Below, piece after piece: positions 32,788 to 41,439 of a stretch of 64,000 bases of DNA. The stretch spans positions 1-64,000 of IMG/VR virus record IMGVR_UViG_3300020442_003949; one strand, given 5' to 3'. Position numbers and translations under genes: made by a program. The stretch's first letter is position 1. Every line of letters begins with the position of its first letter. The notes beneath the pieces were generated by a model, which worked only from the letters and a program-made list of their open reading frames with translations, ran no database searches and had not been told where the DNA came from. Source of the stretch: a virus.

Positions 32788-33697
32788 GCAAGTATTCTAT
32801 CATTTCTTTATCGAGATAAATCATATCTTTTAGTTGATCTAACTTTTGTTCGAACTCTTTAAGATCTTCTAAATTGTCGTGATATAATTCTCTAGCAATC
32901 TCTTTATTCTTACTAGTAATTTTAAGGTCAAGTGGTTTATTAATCAACCTAATTACTTCCTCAACATATAGATCAAACCTATTATCAGTGTCTTCGTCAA
33001 AACTTAAATCACAGTCAAAAATAAATCCGTATTCTTTTAGTTTTTTATACATACCTGGATATCCGTAATTAAGGAAAGGCTTTCCGCTTAGTAAGGGTCT
33101 AAATGTTTTTTCTGATATAAAAAAGTAAGGAACGCCTGTAACACTACAGGTCTCTATTTGAAATTCAAATAAGCTACAGTACCATTCTTCTGGTAGGTTT
33201 CTTTTGACATCGTAATGACTTTTTACATTATGTTCTGAAGGTAAGGCAACTTCAGGCCACAAACTGTAAATACCATAATCTAATACTTTTGCGTTTTTTA
33301 GTTTAGATATTAATGCAGTTCTAGTAGTACTATGTGCTCCATTTAGAGATATAAACTTCCAGTCACATCTAGGTGTATAATCTACTAAGGGTCTTTTATA
33401 CATCCAATACAAAGGAAAAGTCCTAATATTGTCTGACTGCGAATCTACGCTCGAACAATAAATTGTGCTATTCTTAATTACTTCGGGTTTTACATTATAC
33501 CTTACAGTTAATTCTTCTATAGGTTCTGTAGAAATATCTATGTATGTGTTAATTTCAAAAAATCTGTTAAATAAATCTTGTCGAGATAAAAATTTTTTAT
33601 GCAAGCAACAACTATTTAATCCTAACTCCCTAAGCATTTTCATATAAAAATCCAGATATTTGTAATGTGTATTTGTTATGCATACCTGCGTTAGCAC
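32780..33697 (-). CDS. Glycosyltransferase-like phage protein (ISEKTFRP type)
   Basis: This is a 305-residue protein with the C-terminal signature FFISEKTFRPLLSGKPFLNYGYPGMYKKLKEYGF. I associate that pattern with phage and algal-virus fucosyltransferase-like proteins, in which the segment would bind the nucleotide sugar. WKFISLNGAHSTTRTALISKLK lies upstream. A related signature (FITEKSFKPFGMLQPFIVAG) occurs in 38747-40036. The GTG start at 33697 gives an unusually long 68-bp overlap with the upstream gene, and the ATG at 33643 (GGA upstream) is an alternative. Sugar donor and acceptor unknown. Confidence 0.6.
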   Translation of the reverse strand: MLTQVCITNTHYKYLDFYMKMLRELGLNSCCLHKKFLSRQDLFNRFFEINTYIDISTEPIEELTVRYNVKPEVIKNSTIYCSSVDSQSDNIRTFPLYWMYKRPLVDYTPRCDWKFISLNGAHSTTRTALISKLKNAKVLDYGIYSLWPEVALPSEHNVKSHYDVKRNLPEEWYCSLFEFQIETCSVTGVPYFFISEKTFRPLLSGKPFLNYGYPGMYKKLKEYGFIFDCDLSFDEDTDNRFDLYVEEVIRLINKPLDLKITSKNKEIARELYHDNLEDLKEFEQKLDQLKDMIYLDKEMIEYLHV

Positions 33698-34172
33698 TAA
33701 GGTGTAAATGATTGCTGTCCCATATATAACCTTGATTTGCTTTCCAATGAGTGCTATTATACCATGTGTTTTTTATTTTATATTGTAAAAAATGACCTTC
33801 TTTCCAATCTTCTAGATATATATGGGCTCTTACTTTTTTCCTAGTATCATTTGGAAACTTTTTTTTAATTTGAAAAAAAGTATCTCTATGTATAGGAATT
33901 ACGTTCCCAGGAGGTTGTAAAATGCTGCTTACTGTTATTACTTCAATTCCTAATTGATTACCTAAATTTTCAAAATCAATCTGTGTGTTATTCCACCATA
34001 GTTGCCTAATTAAGGTATTATTAGTATCATAACTATCAGGAAAACCTCCATATGTTTCATGGATATCTTCAAGCTCGTGTATTTGGTGAGTTATACAACT
34101 ACCTTCATGTACATTATAGTCCGCACTTAAAAAAATTTCAGTGTCATATATTATTGTGGTATCATAGATCAT
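33630..34172 (-). CDS. 2OG-Fe(II) oxygenase-like protein
   Basis: This 180-residue protein has a jelly-roll pattern: H95-x-D97 in NVIPIHRDTFFQIKKKF, strands RAHIYLEDWKEGHFLQY, and a distal His (H155 or H157) in WDSNHLHLSANAG. YTLQISGFLYEN ends the fold. The usual C-terminal Arg for oxoglutarate appears as K167, a deviation. The first ~25 codons are duplicated in degenerate form at 34737-34808. It overlaps the ISEKTFRP protein gene. Superfamily assignment is reasonable, substrate unknown. Confidence 0.62.
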   Translation of the reverse strand: MIYDTTIIYDTEIFLSADYNVHEGSCITHQIHELEDIHETYGGFPDSYDTNNTLIRQLWWNNTQIDFENLGNQLGIEVITVSSILQPPGNVIPIHRDTFFQIKKKFPNDTRKKVRAHIYLEDWKEGHFLQYKIKNTWYNSTHWKANQGYIWDSNHLHLSANAGMHNKYTLQISGFLYENA

Positions 34173-34187
34173 AAATTAATTCCATAT

Positions 34188-34718
34188 CTATACATCTTTT
34201 CCTCTAGATTTAAAATAAAATATTTTTTGTATATTATACATTACATTTATAGAAGACATATAATATTTTTCTATGTAATCTAAATTATCAACAAAAGTAA
34301 AACTGTCAGGATCGATTACTACTATTTTTTTTGATTTAGTAAAGGCAAAATTAGATAATAATGGATCTGTATGGATAAAATACTTATCATCTGGTAAGGA
34401 TTTTGAATAGTTTAAAGTTTCTAAAAATATAGAAGGTAAAAGTGAACTTATATTAATTATCTCAGTTTTTTCTAACAAATGATAGTTGTCACTATTTTTT
34501 ATTAAGTCTTCTACAGTACAAATAATATCTGGAATATATTCCATAGTATAAGTTTGTTCATCGATAATATCTAAAACTTTTACATACATAGATTTTTTTT
34601 TTGATAATTGGTTATAAGCATACAACCAATACTTGTCAATCTTGGTGTATTTTAAATATTTTATAACTATATTGTTTTTAAGAGTAACAATAGATTTAGA
34701 ATTTTCGTGTATAATCAT
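34188..34718 (-). CDS. Aminoglycoside-phosphotransferase-like small kinase (putative)
   Basis: This 176-residue protein ends with the catalytic core of the APH/choline kinase-type fold: H116-T-D118-PLLSN123 (HxDxxxxN) and D136-P-D138 in IVVIDPDSF. The N-terminal lobe is short (about 70 residues), with IVIKYLKY perhaps supplying the ATP-lysine. Such kinases phosphorylate sugars, choline or antibiotics. The protein is about half the usual APH length, so it may be minimal or reduced. It lies between the oxygenase gene and the degenerate repeat at 34737-34808, which suggests that it was inserted there. Confidence 0.6.
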   Translation of the reverse strand: MIIHENSKSIVTLKNNIVIKYLKYTKIDKYWLYAYNQLSKKKSMYVKVLDIIDEQTYTMEYIPDIICTVEDLIKNSDNYHLLEKTEIINISSLLPSIFLETLNYSKSLPDDKYFIHTDPLLSNFAFTKSKKIVVIDPDSFTFVDNLDYIEKYYMSSINVMYNIQKIFYFKSRGKDV

Positions 34719-34736
34719 TTATCTAATCCTATATCA

Positions 34737-34808
34737 CTAAGTTTTTTCATTTAGAAATTCTGCACTTAAAATATTAGTATCATATTTAATTGTTGTATTA
34801 TAAATCAT
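34737..34808 (-). pseudogene. Degenerate duplicate of the oxygenase gene start (23 codons)
   Basis: A 23-codon open frame, MIYNTTIKYDTNILSAEF plus five residues and a stop, matches the start of the protein at 33630-34172 (MIYDTTIIYDTEIFLSADY). About 65 bp of DNA around both starts are alike, including GATATxxAATTAATTTATGAT before the start. The copy overlaps the 3' end of the next gene. It probably marks a duplication or the boundary of inserted DNA carrying the kinase-like gene. Confidence 0.7.
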
Positions 34809-35067
34809 AAATTAATTTTATATCCGTTCCAGGGCCTGCTAGACTGGGTAAATCTCCATACTTTTCTACATACCATTTAATAACCGCAAGGTACCAGTTT
34901 CGACTATTATGATGTGCTTGTTTGTTGAATTGGTTTATATTATTATTAGTAGCTTGCATAGTGCTAAGTGCTCGTGAACTTTCTTTTTGCAGTTCTCTTA
35001 AAGAAAATTTTTCTAGATAGATTTTTTTATCTATGTCCAATTCGCATAAATCGTTTGTATTGACCAA
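34798..35067 (-). CDS. Hypothetical protein (up to 89 aa)
   Basis: This is a short reading frame that starts at a TTG (35065-35067) within the preceding gene; no in-frame ATG lies early, so the start is uncertain. Residues 40-75 form a helical, Asn/Gln-rich stretch (NNNINQFNKQAHHNSRNWYLAVIKWYVEKYGDLP). The last residues GTDIKLIYDL are encoded by DNA that is also repeated upstream of the oxygenase gene at 34172. It has no recognised motif. It may be a real small gene or a leftover. Confidence 0.45.
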   Translation of the reverse strand: MVNTNDLCELDIDKKIYLEKFSLRELQKESSRALSTMQATNNNINQFNKQAHHNSRNWYLAVIKWYVEKYGDLPSLAGPGTDIKLIYDL

Positions 35068-35890
35068 CGTCTAATTCTCCTTCATAGTATAATTCACTTA
35101 ATGGTGTTATTTCACCAAATTGTTCTAATGATTCTGAACAATTAACATGATCTTCGATACCTTTGAAATTATTAGTTTGCAAGATTACCAATTTTCCAAT
35201 AGGAATTTTTTCATACCATTTATCAAAATTTTTAACATGTTCACAACTAGTATTAATAATTGTATTCACAGCGTCCTTTATTGGATAAGACATCCTATTA
35301 TTTTTTTTACTCCAATAAGTCCATTCGTGAATATCATAATTGAGATTTAGAATATTATCAGTAATTGCTTTAAATCTCCAACTTTGCTCAACCCAACGTT
35401 TATTAAAAATTTCTGCTATTTCTATACAACTAGGATCTATATCAAAACTTCTTATTTTATCAACAATTATTCCACTCTCAAATAACATTGGACCTAGTGT
35501 TGCATACCATCCGGCACATAGATACACTGTTCCTAATGGCTTGTTCAATTTTTTTAAGTTATCTATTAACCATTTTTTACTATGTAACTGACCTCTTGAA
35601 AAACAATCTTTATTATAAGGAATTTTTAATCTATGTAAAGATTTAAAGGATGCAACTAAACTTGTATCGATATAATAATTTAGGATAGGCCATAATTTCC
35701 ATTCATTATCTTCTAAAATTAGTTTTCTTAAATTATCATTATATTCGTGTGTTAATGGAGAACTTGCAAGCAATCTAAATAGACTGTGCATATCTTTATC
35801 AATATAAAGTCTCCTTAAATCTGATAGATTTGCGTTTGTAGGATAAAGTATCTCTAATCTATCTAATAACTCAAATAATTGAAGACTCAT
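35027..35890 (-). CDS. SAM-dependent methyltransferase-like phage protein
   Basis: This 287-residue protein has a Rossmann-type core: GTVYLCAGWYATLGPMLFE (residues ~119-137) as motif I, IRSFDIDPSCIEIAEIFN as the acidic SAM-ribose strand, and AITDNILNL with INTSCEHV further on. The N-terminal ~100 residues are helical (LLDRLEILYP, LRRLYIDKDMHSLFRLLAS). I recall similar proteins as a conserved phage family near glycosyltransferases. Target unknown. It overlaps both neighbours. Confidence 0.65.
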   Translation of the reverse strand: MSLQLFELLDRLEILYPTNANLSDLRRLYIDKDMHSLFRLLASSPLTHEYNDNLRKLILEDNEWKLWPILNYYIDTSLVASFKSLHRLKIPYNKDCFSRGQLHSKKWLIDNLKKLNKPLGTVYLCAGWYATLGPMLFESGIIVDKIRSFDIDPSCIEIAEIFNKRWVEQSWRFKAITDNILNLNYDIHEWTYWSKKNNRMSYPIKDAVNTIINTSCEHVKNFDKWYEKIPIGKLVILQTNNFKGIEDHVNCSESLEQFGEITPLSELYYEGELDVGQYKRFMRIGHR

Positions 35891-37529
35891 ATTTTTCTCT
35901 TAACCAATCAAAGTCATTTATAAGCTTCAATGCAGCTAAATTGTCTTTATTTTCATAACCATAATTTCTTCCTGCATTTGCTCCTAATATAGCAAATTGA
36001 CCATATAACTTATCTGCACCAACTGTACACCATACATCTAATCTTTCTTCTGTTTCTTTAGACTTTTGTCTATCAATAATCTTAGATGCTAATTTACAAC
36101 ATTCTCTAAAAGCAGATTTCCAAGTTGAAAACTCATCAACATTAAATGCAGTTATATTAGAAACTTGTGGAATTGATTTAAATTTATCTGTTATACTAGT
36201 TGTCATGTCAGGTTTGGATATATCCATATTGATTGTTAGTTGCCGAGGAAATAACTTTATTCCACCATATCCGTACACTAAATCATTGATTGGATTTTTT
36301 GACCTCCACACATGAACAGTCTCTCTATCCCAAGTGTCTACAAACAATTCAAAATTAAAATCATCCATTAAAATAGCATCTGCATCTACAATCCATACCA
36401 TTTCAGATGTAGATTGCTTTGCTGCCTGTATATGTGCTTGATGGATACCTTTTACACCATGAACACGAGTAGCATGAGGTGCTTTCTTGAGTAATTCTTT
36501 ATAATGCTCATCTGCATTTACCTCGTCGTAGCTTATAAACACAACATCATATGGTTTATGCTTACTAGCAATAATATTCCATTCTTTTTTATAAACTATA
36601 TGCCTATGCTCTAACTCTCTACGACTTATAGGATGATATTTAGAAAACAAGAACACGCCATTATACTTTTCGTCGTCATTACATATATTCTTAAAGGCAT
36701 GATTTTCTTTTCTTTCATACTCAAATTCTTTACCTCTATAAGTATAAAATATATCAAAGTTAAAATCTAATAACTCTATACTATTACTTGTGCCAAAAAA
36801 CATTTCTGTATTACAAGTATTTAGAGCATGTTCATACTCTTCGTATGTATCAATTGTAAATATTGGATATTTACTTGCTCTTGTTGCTACAGTTTCATAT
36901 TCTTTTTTATGAACAAGATGCCTGTATTCTATTTCTTTTTTTGAAACAGGTTTATGTTTAGAAAATAGATATAACCCATCATATTTTAATTCGCCACATA
37001 CATCATTTAACCAGGCATGATTTTCTTGCCTATTATATTCTTCTGCTTTACTTACTCTAAAATAAACATTAGGCATATCAATTATATCAACCATAGAAGA
37101 AATACCATAAAACATTTCTGTTTTGGAACTTGCTAATGCCTGTTCATACTGCTCCATTGTATCAATGATAAAAATCTCATAAGGTTTAGGAGTACTAGCA
37201 ATAATTGGTACTTCTTTTTTTCTGACATAAAACCTATAATCAACTTCATTTTTTGATAAAGGATAAGTTTTTGGTAGTAATGCTATACCATCGTAACAAT
37301 CTCCATTTAAGAAAGTATGAGGATATTCTTGAGAAAAATTATCGGGAATATAATCAAACAAAAAGGAATTGTCAACTATAACATCAGGATACACTGTATA
37401 AAAAAATTTAGTAGTTGTCTTTTCCTGCGCTGAAAATACTGAAGTAGCAAATTTTAATGTAAAAAACTTTTCTCTTAAATTTTTATACGTTTCATCTTTT
37501 GAATCGTTGATATAAAAAATATCATACAT
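35871..37529 (-). CDS. Glycosyltransferase-like protein with N-terminal repeats
   Basis: This is a 552-residue protein. Its C-terminal domain (about 327-552) begins PYDVVFISYDEVNADEHY, with THGV-type TRVHGVKGIHQAH and the nucleotide-sugar DxD site V-D382-A-D384. The same domain stands alone at 41436-42359. Before it come two full and one partial copy of a ~105-residue unit (about 44-115, 116-220, 221-325), each ending in a segment like LFSKHKPVSKKEIEYRHLVHKKE. Each unit holds IDTxExYExAL and NHAF/NHAW. The repeats look like inactivated relatives of an alpha/beta domain or binding modules. Acceptor unknown. Overlap with neighbours is 8-20 bp. Confidence 0.7.
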   Translation of the reverse strand: MYDIFYINDSKDETYKNLREKFFTLKFATSVFSAQEKTTTKFFYTVYPDVIVDNSFLFDYIPDNFSQEYPHTFLNGDCYDGIALLPKTYPLSKNEVDYRFYVRKKEVPIIASTPKPYEIFIIDTMEQYEQALASSKTEMFYGISSMVDIIDMPNVYFRVSKAEEYNRQENHAWLNDVCGELKYDGLYLFSKHKPVSKKEIEYRHLVHKKEYETVATRASKYPIFTIDTYEEYEHALNTCNTEMFFGTSNSIELLDFNFDIFYTYRGKEFEYERKENHAFKNICNDDEKYNGVFLFSKYHPISRRELEHRHIVYKKEWNIIASKHKPYDVVFISYDEVNADEHYKELLKKAPHATRVHGVKGIHQAHIQAAKQSTSEMVWIVDADAILMDDFNFELFVDTWDRETVHVWRSKNPINDLVYGYGGIKLFPRQLTINMDISKPDMTTSITDKFKSIPQVSNITAFNVDEFSTWKSAFRECCKLASKIIDRQKSKETEERLDVWCTVGADKLYGQFAILGANAGRNYGYENKDNLAALKLINDFDWLREKYESSII

Positions 37530-38745
37530 TTCTAGTATTGCCGTAATGAATTACAATATAATTAGGATCATTAAATTTACGCCACGGATCAACAACAATA
37601 GAACCTACTGGTATATTGCAGTATAAAGAATCATGTTGTTCTTGATTCATATACGAATAGGTAGTAGTAGCTGAATGAGCAAGCAAAACTACACAAGGTG
37701 AAGTAGGAACAAAATTGTCGCCTGTTTGAGGATCAATGTATTGTGGTGTAATACCGTATTCTTCGCAATAATGGCCAATTAATATAGAGTAACTTCCTTC
37801 TTCGTACGGCACGTTAGGTTTATATGCTTTACCATGAATTAAAATAGGAAATCCGGATTTTTTTGATTCCTGCACTAATTTGCCAGCTAAATTCTTTGCT
37901 TGTATTTCTCTAGCTGTCATTATAGCATCAAACAAATCATACCCTAGCCCTAAATCGTCAGCCATGTATCGTAACGCAATATTATCTCTAGGATGACAAG
38001 CTCCGCCGTCGCCCATGCCTGCTTTCATATATTGCGGACCCATTATACGCCAGGTAGATTTAGCTAAAGCATCTGTTACAATATCAACATTTATATTTCC
38101 TTGTATTTCTGCTACATCTTGAATCATATTCACTAGAGATAATTTTGCTGAAATAAAAGTATTGTAAAATACTTTTATACATTCGCATTCGTCCCAAGTG
38201 CCAACAATATAACGTGGCTCATTCTGCATTATAGTCTTATAAAATTCAACTAATTTTTTTGCAGGACCTGTTTCTTTGCCGTCTTCGGTTCCTATCATTA
38301 CCATTTCAGGATTTACCATGTCCCACGCTACACTGCCCATAGCAATAAGATAAGGATTATACACAAATTCACAGTTTGTAACTAAAGGTGCTAACTCTCT
38401 GCGAACGGTTCCTGGCAAGACTGTTGATATTAGAACTAGGAGTTGAGATTTTTTCATATAATGATTTGCTTCTTTTAGCACAGATTTTGCTATATCATAT
38501 GAAAAATCTTTTGGAGGTAAATCTACGATAGGTGTTTTGCCATCGTATCTTGTATCGTGTGGTGTAGGTACTGCTACAAATACAATATCTTTTCCTTCAA
38601 CTACTTCTTTGATTGATTCAACAACTTTGACGTTATTTGACTTAACAGATTGTACATCATAACCATCAACTTGATAACCATTTTTTGCTATTTCAGTAGC
38701 ACAAGGCATACCTAATTTTCCTAAACCAATATATCCAATCTTCAT
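37522..38745 (-). CDS. UDP-glucose/GDP-mannose dehydrogenase family protein
   Basis: This is a 407-residue NAD-dependent enzyme that oxidises the 6-position of a nucleotide sugar to a uronic acid. The Rossmann motif GYIGLGKLGMPCA opens the protein, followed by VFVAVPTPHD and STVLPGTVRREL. YNPYLIAMGSVAWD lies in the binding domain. The catalytic cysteine motif is GGACHPRDN. IHGKAYKPNVPYEEGS matches the LGxAFKPxTDDxRES loop of the family. It confirms that the cassette handles nucleotide sugars. Exact donor (UDP-Glc, UDP-HexNAc or GDP-Man) is not resolvable. The stop overlaps the next start by 8 bp. Confidence 0.9.
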   Translation of the reverse strand: MKIGYIGLGKLGMPCATEIAKNGYQVDGYDVQSVKSNNVKVVESIKEVVEGKDIVFVAVPTPHDTRYDGKTPIVDLPPKDFSYDIAKSVLKEANHYMKKSQLLVLISTVLPGTVRRELAPLVTNCEFVYNPYLIAMGSVAWDMVNPEMVMIGTEDGKETGPAKKLVEFYKTIMQNEPRYIVGTWDECECIKVFYNTFISAKLSLVNMIQDVAEIQGNINVDIVTDALAKSTWRIMGPQYMKAGMGDGGACHPRDNIALRYMADDLGLGYDLFDAIMTAREIQAKNLAGKLVQESKKSGFPILIHGKAYKPNVPYEEGSYSILIGHYCEEYGITPQYIDPQTGDNFVPTSPCVVLLAHSATTTYSYMNQEQHDSLYCNIPVGSIVVDPWRKFNDPNYIVIHYGNTRNV

Positions 38746-38746
38746 C

Positions 38747-40036
38747 TTATTCCTTATTAAAAAAGTCTAGTAAAATTGGTATTAAATCTGTCTGATAATA
38801 CCAATTTTCAACATTCTTTACCGTATATAAATTATGTAATAAATCTGGTAGCATTTCATATAAAATTGATACCCATTGATTATCTGGTATACCATACAAC
38901 CTGTCAAATTCTTTTAAAACCTTCCTAAGCCTTTGATGATTGTCATCTATTTCATCATAACTGTGATCTATCCATTTATCAAACATTCTATATCCATAAC
39001 TTCTTAATGCAGCTACATTACCTTTTGGACCAGCAACAATAAAAGGCTGTAGCATTCCAAAAGGTTTAAATGACTTTTCTGTTATAAATGGAACTTCTAC
39101 CCTATCTTCCCATGTTTCACTCACTAATTGAAAATAACTTTTTAAAGTATGTATCCAACCCACTCTATCAGCTAAATTGATATCTAAATCTAAATTGTTG
39201 TGATTTTTACTCATATCATTTGCTTCAATTATTTTACAATGAATATCTCCAATTTTATGTAATTGTTCAAATTCTTTTTTATATTCGGAAAAATCCTCTG
39301 CCCAAGAATAATTTCTTAATTGTTCTGCATCACAAGGAGCACATTCGGTAAATCTACCTAAACTATATAATGCTCTATCATATCTATGATGCATTTGATG
39401 AGCTACTATTACAACTCTAGCCTTTCTAGGCCTCCTATTATAATTTAATGATTTATACGGAACACGTTCTTTTCTTATAATAGAATGAATTTTTTCTTGC
39501 TGATTTTTATTTGATATCGGATCATCCCATTGTATAAACCTTTCTAAATGTCTACCAGCAACTATATTATAAGCATTTTTAGTTCCTAGCTTACCTTTAT
39601 ACTCGCCTACTGCATGTGCTCCTGTTATTATAGTAATATTACTAGGTACAGTAAATAAAGCATTACAAAAATTCCCTATATGTGGATCTGCATAACCATC
39701 AAATGCGTTACATTCTGTGTCATCACATATTAGCCAGTGTACTAAACCATTTTCACTGTCTTCTTTTATCCGTTTTGACATAGGAAAAACACCTGGATTA
39801 TAATCCAGGGATTGCCAATCACCGAAAATGAAATCTAATTCACGGCGAGCATGAGAAAAAATAACATACTTGCTGCCAACAGGTAAGTCAAAAATTGTTT
39901 TATAAGTGTATAAACTTAATTTATCATAACTCTCTTTAAACATGCTTAGTGTACATATGGGTTTCACATCATTTCGAGGTATACCTACAAAAAGTTCTTT
40001 TCCTATTTTTGTAATTAGAAAAACAATTTCTGTCAT
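38747..40036 (-). CDS. Glycosyltransferase-like phage protein (ITEKSFKP type)
   Basis: This 429-residue protein is built like the ISEKTFRP protein at 32780 but larger. The key segment is VPFITEKSFKPFGMLQPFIVAGPKGNVAALRSYGY near residue 325, followed by the helix IDHSYDEIDDNHQRLRKVLKEFDR. The N-terminal half has LPVGSKYVIFSHARRELDFIFG and LVHWLICDDTECNAFDG and is not assigned to a known family. It is likely to transfer a sugar (inference). It abuts the dehydrogenase gene and overlaps a radical SAM gene by 4 bp. Confidence 0.55.
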   Translation of the reverse strand: MTEIVFLITKIGKELFVGIPRNDVKPICTLSMFKESYDKLSLYTYKTIFDLPVGSKYVIFSHARRELDFIFGDWQSLDYNPGVFPMSKRIKEDSENGLVHWLICDDTECNAFDGYADPHIGNFCNALFTVPSNITIITGAHAVGEYKGKLGTKNAYNIVAGRHLERFIQWDDPISNKNQQEKIHSIIRKERVPYKSLNYNRRPRKARVVIVAHQMHHRYDRALYSLGRFTECAPCDAEQLRNYSWAEDFSEYKKEFEQLHKIGDIHCKIIEANDMSKNHNNLDLDINLADRVGWIHTLKSYFQLVSETWEDRVEVPFITEKSFKPFGMLQPFIVAGPKGNVAALRSYGYRMFDKWIDHSYDEIDDNHQRLRKVLKEFDRLYGIPDNQWVSILYEMLPDLLHNLYTVKNVENWYYQTDLIPILLDFFNKE

Positions 40037-41439
40037 TTTTTATTATCCCAATAAAAATCATACATTTCAGGAAAAGTTTGTAAAAAATTTGTATCTCTAC
40101 GCCTATCATGCTCATCTACAAAAATTATAAAATCTTTCCTGTGTTGTTGTAAATCAACACTGTCAAAATTATTATCTTTAAATATATCAACAATCCTTTG
40201 AAATTTTGCAAGTTCCCATGAATAGAAACCGTAATTTTCTTTTCCTCTTATATTTCTATACTCAAGATTATTTTGCATAAAATCTCTATATTTCGTAAAA
40301 TGCTCTGACCAATTTTTGTATCCTATGAATATAGACTGATGTTTTGGCCAACGTAAGTAAGGTGTATCTAATATAATTGGAATTGCTTTATTTGTTCCAC
40401 CAAATTCTAATTTAAGTTCTAAAATATCTTTCAAAAATTTATCAAAAGAAAATATGCTTAAAACATTGAACGTGCTTGTGCATGTAAATGTACAATTTGG
40501 AACTTCTATTAGTATTCTTCTAATATTATGTAACCATTTATTGTAATCTAGTCCATATCTAATATAATTTGCTTGATCGCCGTATGCTTCTGCACTTGTA
40601 AAAATTTTTAATTTTTTTACTTTCCTTTGCCCACCAATAATTTTTATTTTTTCTACAAATTTATTCATTATTTCATCTGTAGGACAAAGATTACTATTGA
40701 TAGAAAATTCTAAATCAGGCCTTGGATTCAAAATTAAATCATCAAGAATTTTAAATGTATCTTTTGTTAAAAGAGGTTCTCCTCCTGTAATCCTGAAATG
40801 CTTTAGATCGTTTGCTAATGTAGGCCACCATTTCCAAAAAGCTTCTACGTAAGGATTATGTTCTTTATTAGGAATAGGCATGTGATCATGCCTTTTTAAC
40901 CAACTTAAATCATGCAAATTTGAACTAGTAGGATAAGGCCCATATTCATTTATTTCTTCCATCCATTTACTACTTACTTGCGGAGAACAATAACTACATT
41001 TAAAATTACAAACACTACTAAAACTAACTTCTAAATAAGATGGATTTACATTCTTTTTCCAATGAGAATTTATAATGTCATTTACATAAGGTTGTGCCCA
41101 CCATTCGTAAGACTTAAACATTCTATCACTTAATATAGAATCATTATTGTCCTCTACTTTCCAACAATAATCGCACTCACTAGGCCTTTTACCTTCTAAC
41201 ATTTCTTTTCTTGCAAGTTTTTTCCAATAAGTGTTATGCAATGCACTTGGGTGATGATTAACTTCGTCTAATGGTATTTTATGCGGTTCAGGATGATGAC
41301 AACTGTGAGTTAATCCATTATGTAAATGTAATGTTACTTGCTTCCATTTTGCTGTACAAAAAGTAGGAGATATATTATCTAAAACCGATTCTTTATAATT
41401 TTTTACTTTCTGCAAAAAATTGTTTTCTTCAATACTCAT
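40033..41439 (-). CDS. Radical SAM protein, twitch type (group A)
   Basis: This is a 468-residue protein with the N-terminal cysteine module (C28, C47, and C89-x2-C92 in SECDYCWKVED) and the core cluster C144-x3-C148-x2-C151 in SSVCNFKCSYCSPQVSSKW. GGEP occurs in FRITGGEPLLTKDT. Arrangement and the motif after the cluster match 25577, 27922 and 29213. It is separated from the other nine cassette radical SAM genes by the glycosyltransferase block, and is flanked by two glycosyltransferase-like genes. Start and stop overlap neighbours by 4 bp each. Confidence 0.85.
   Translation of the reverse strand: MSIEENNFLQKVKNYKESVLDNISPTFCTAKWKQVTLHLHNGLTHSCHHPEPHKIPLDEVNHHPSALHNTYWKKLARKEMLEGKRPSECDYCWKVEDNNDSILSDRMFKSYEWWAQPYVNDIINSHWKKNVNPSYLEVSFSSVCNFKCSYCSPQVSSKWMEEINEYGPYPTSSNLHDLSWLKRHDHMPIPNKEHNPYVEAFWKWWPTLANDLKHFRITGGEPLLTKDTFKILDDLILNPRPDLEFSINSNLCPTDEIMNKFVEKIKIIGGQRKVKKLKIFTSAEAYGDQANYIRYGLDYNKWLHNIRRILIEVPNCTFTCTSTFNVLSIFSFDKFLKDILELKLEFGGTNKAIPIILDTPYLRWPKHQSIFIGYKNWSEHFTKYRDFMQNNLEYRNIRGKENYGFYSWELAKFQRIVDIFKDNNFDSVDLQQHRKDFIIFVDEHDRRRDTNFLQTFPEMYDFYWDNKK

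Noticed and set aside
34737-34808. 23-codon frame as a RiPP precursor for the radical SAM enzymes
   Set aside because: It is a degraded copy of the oxygenase gene start and has no cysteine-, glycine- or leader-type core, so a precursor role is unlikely.
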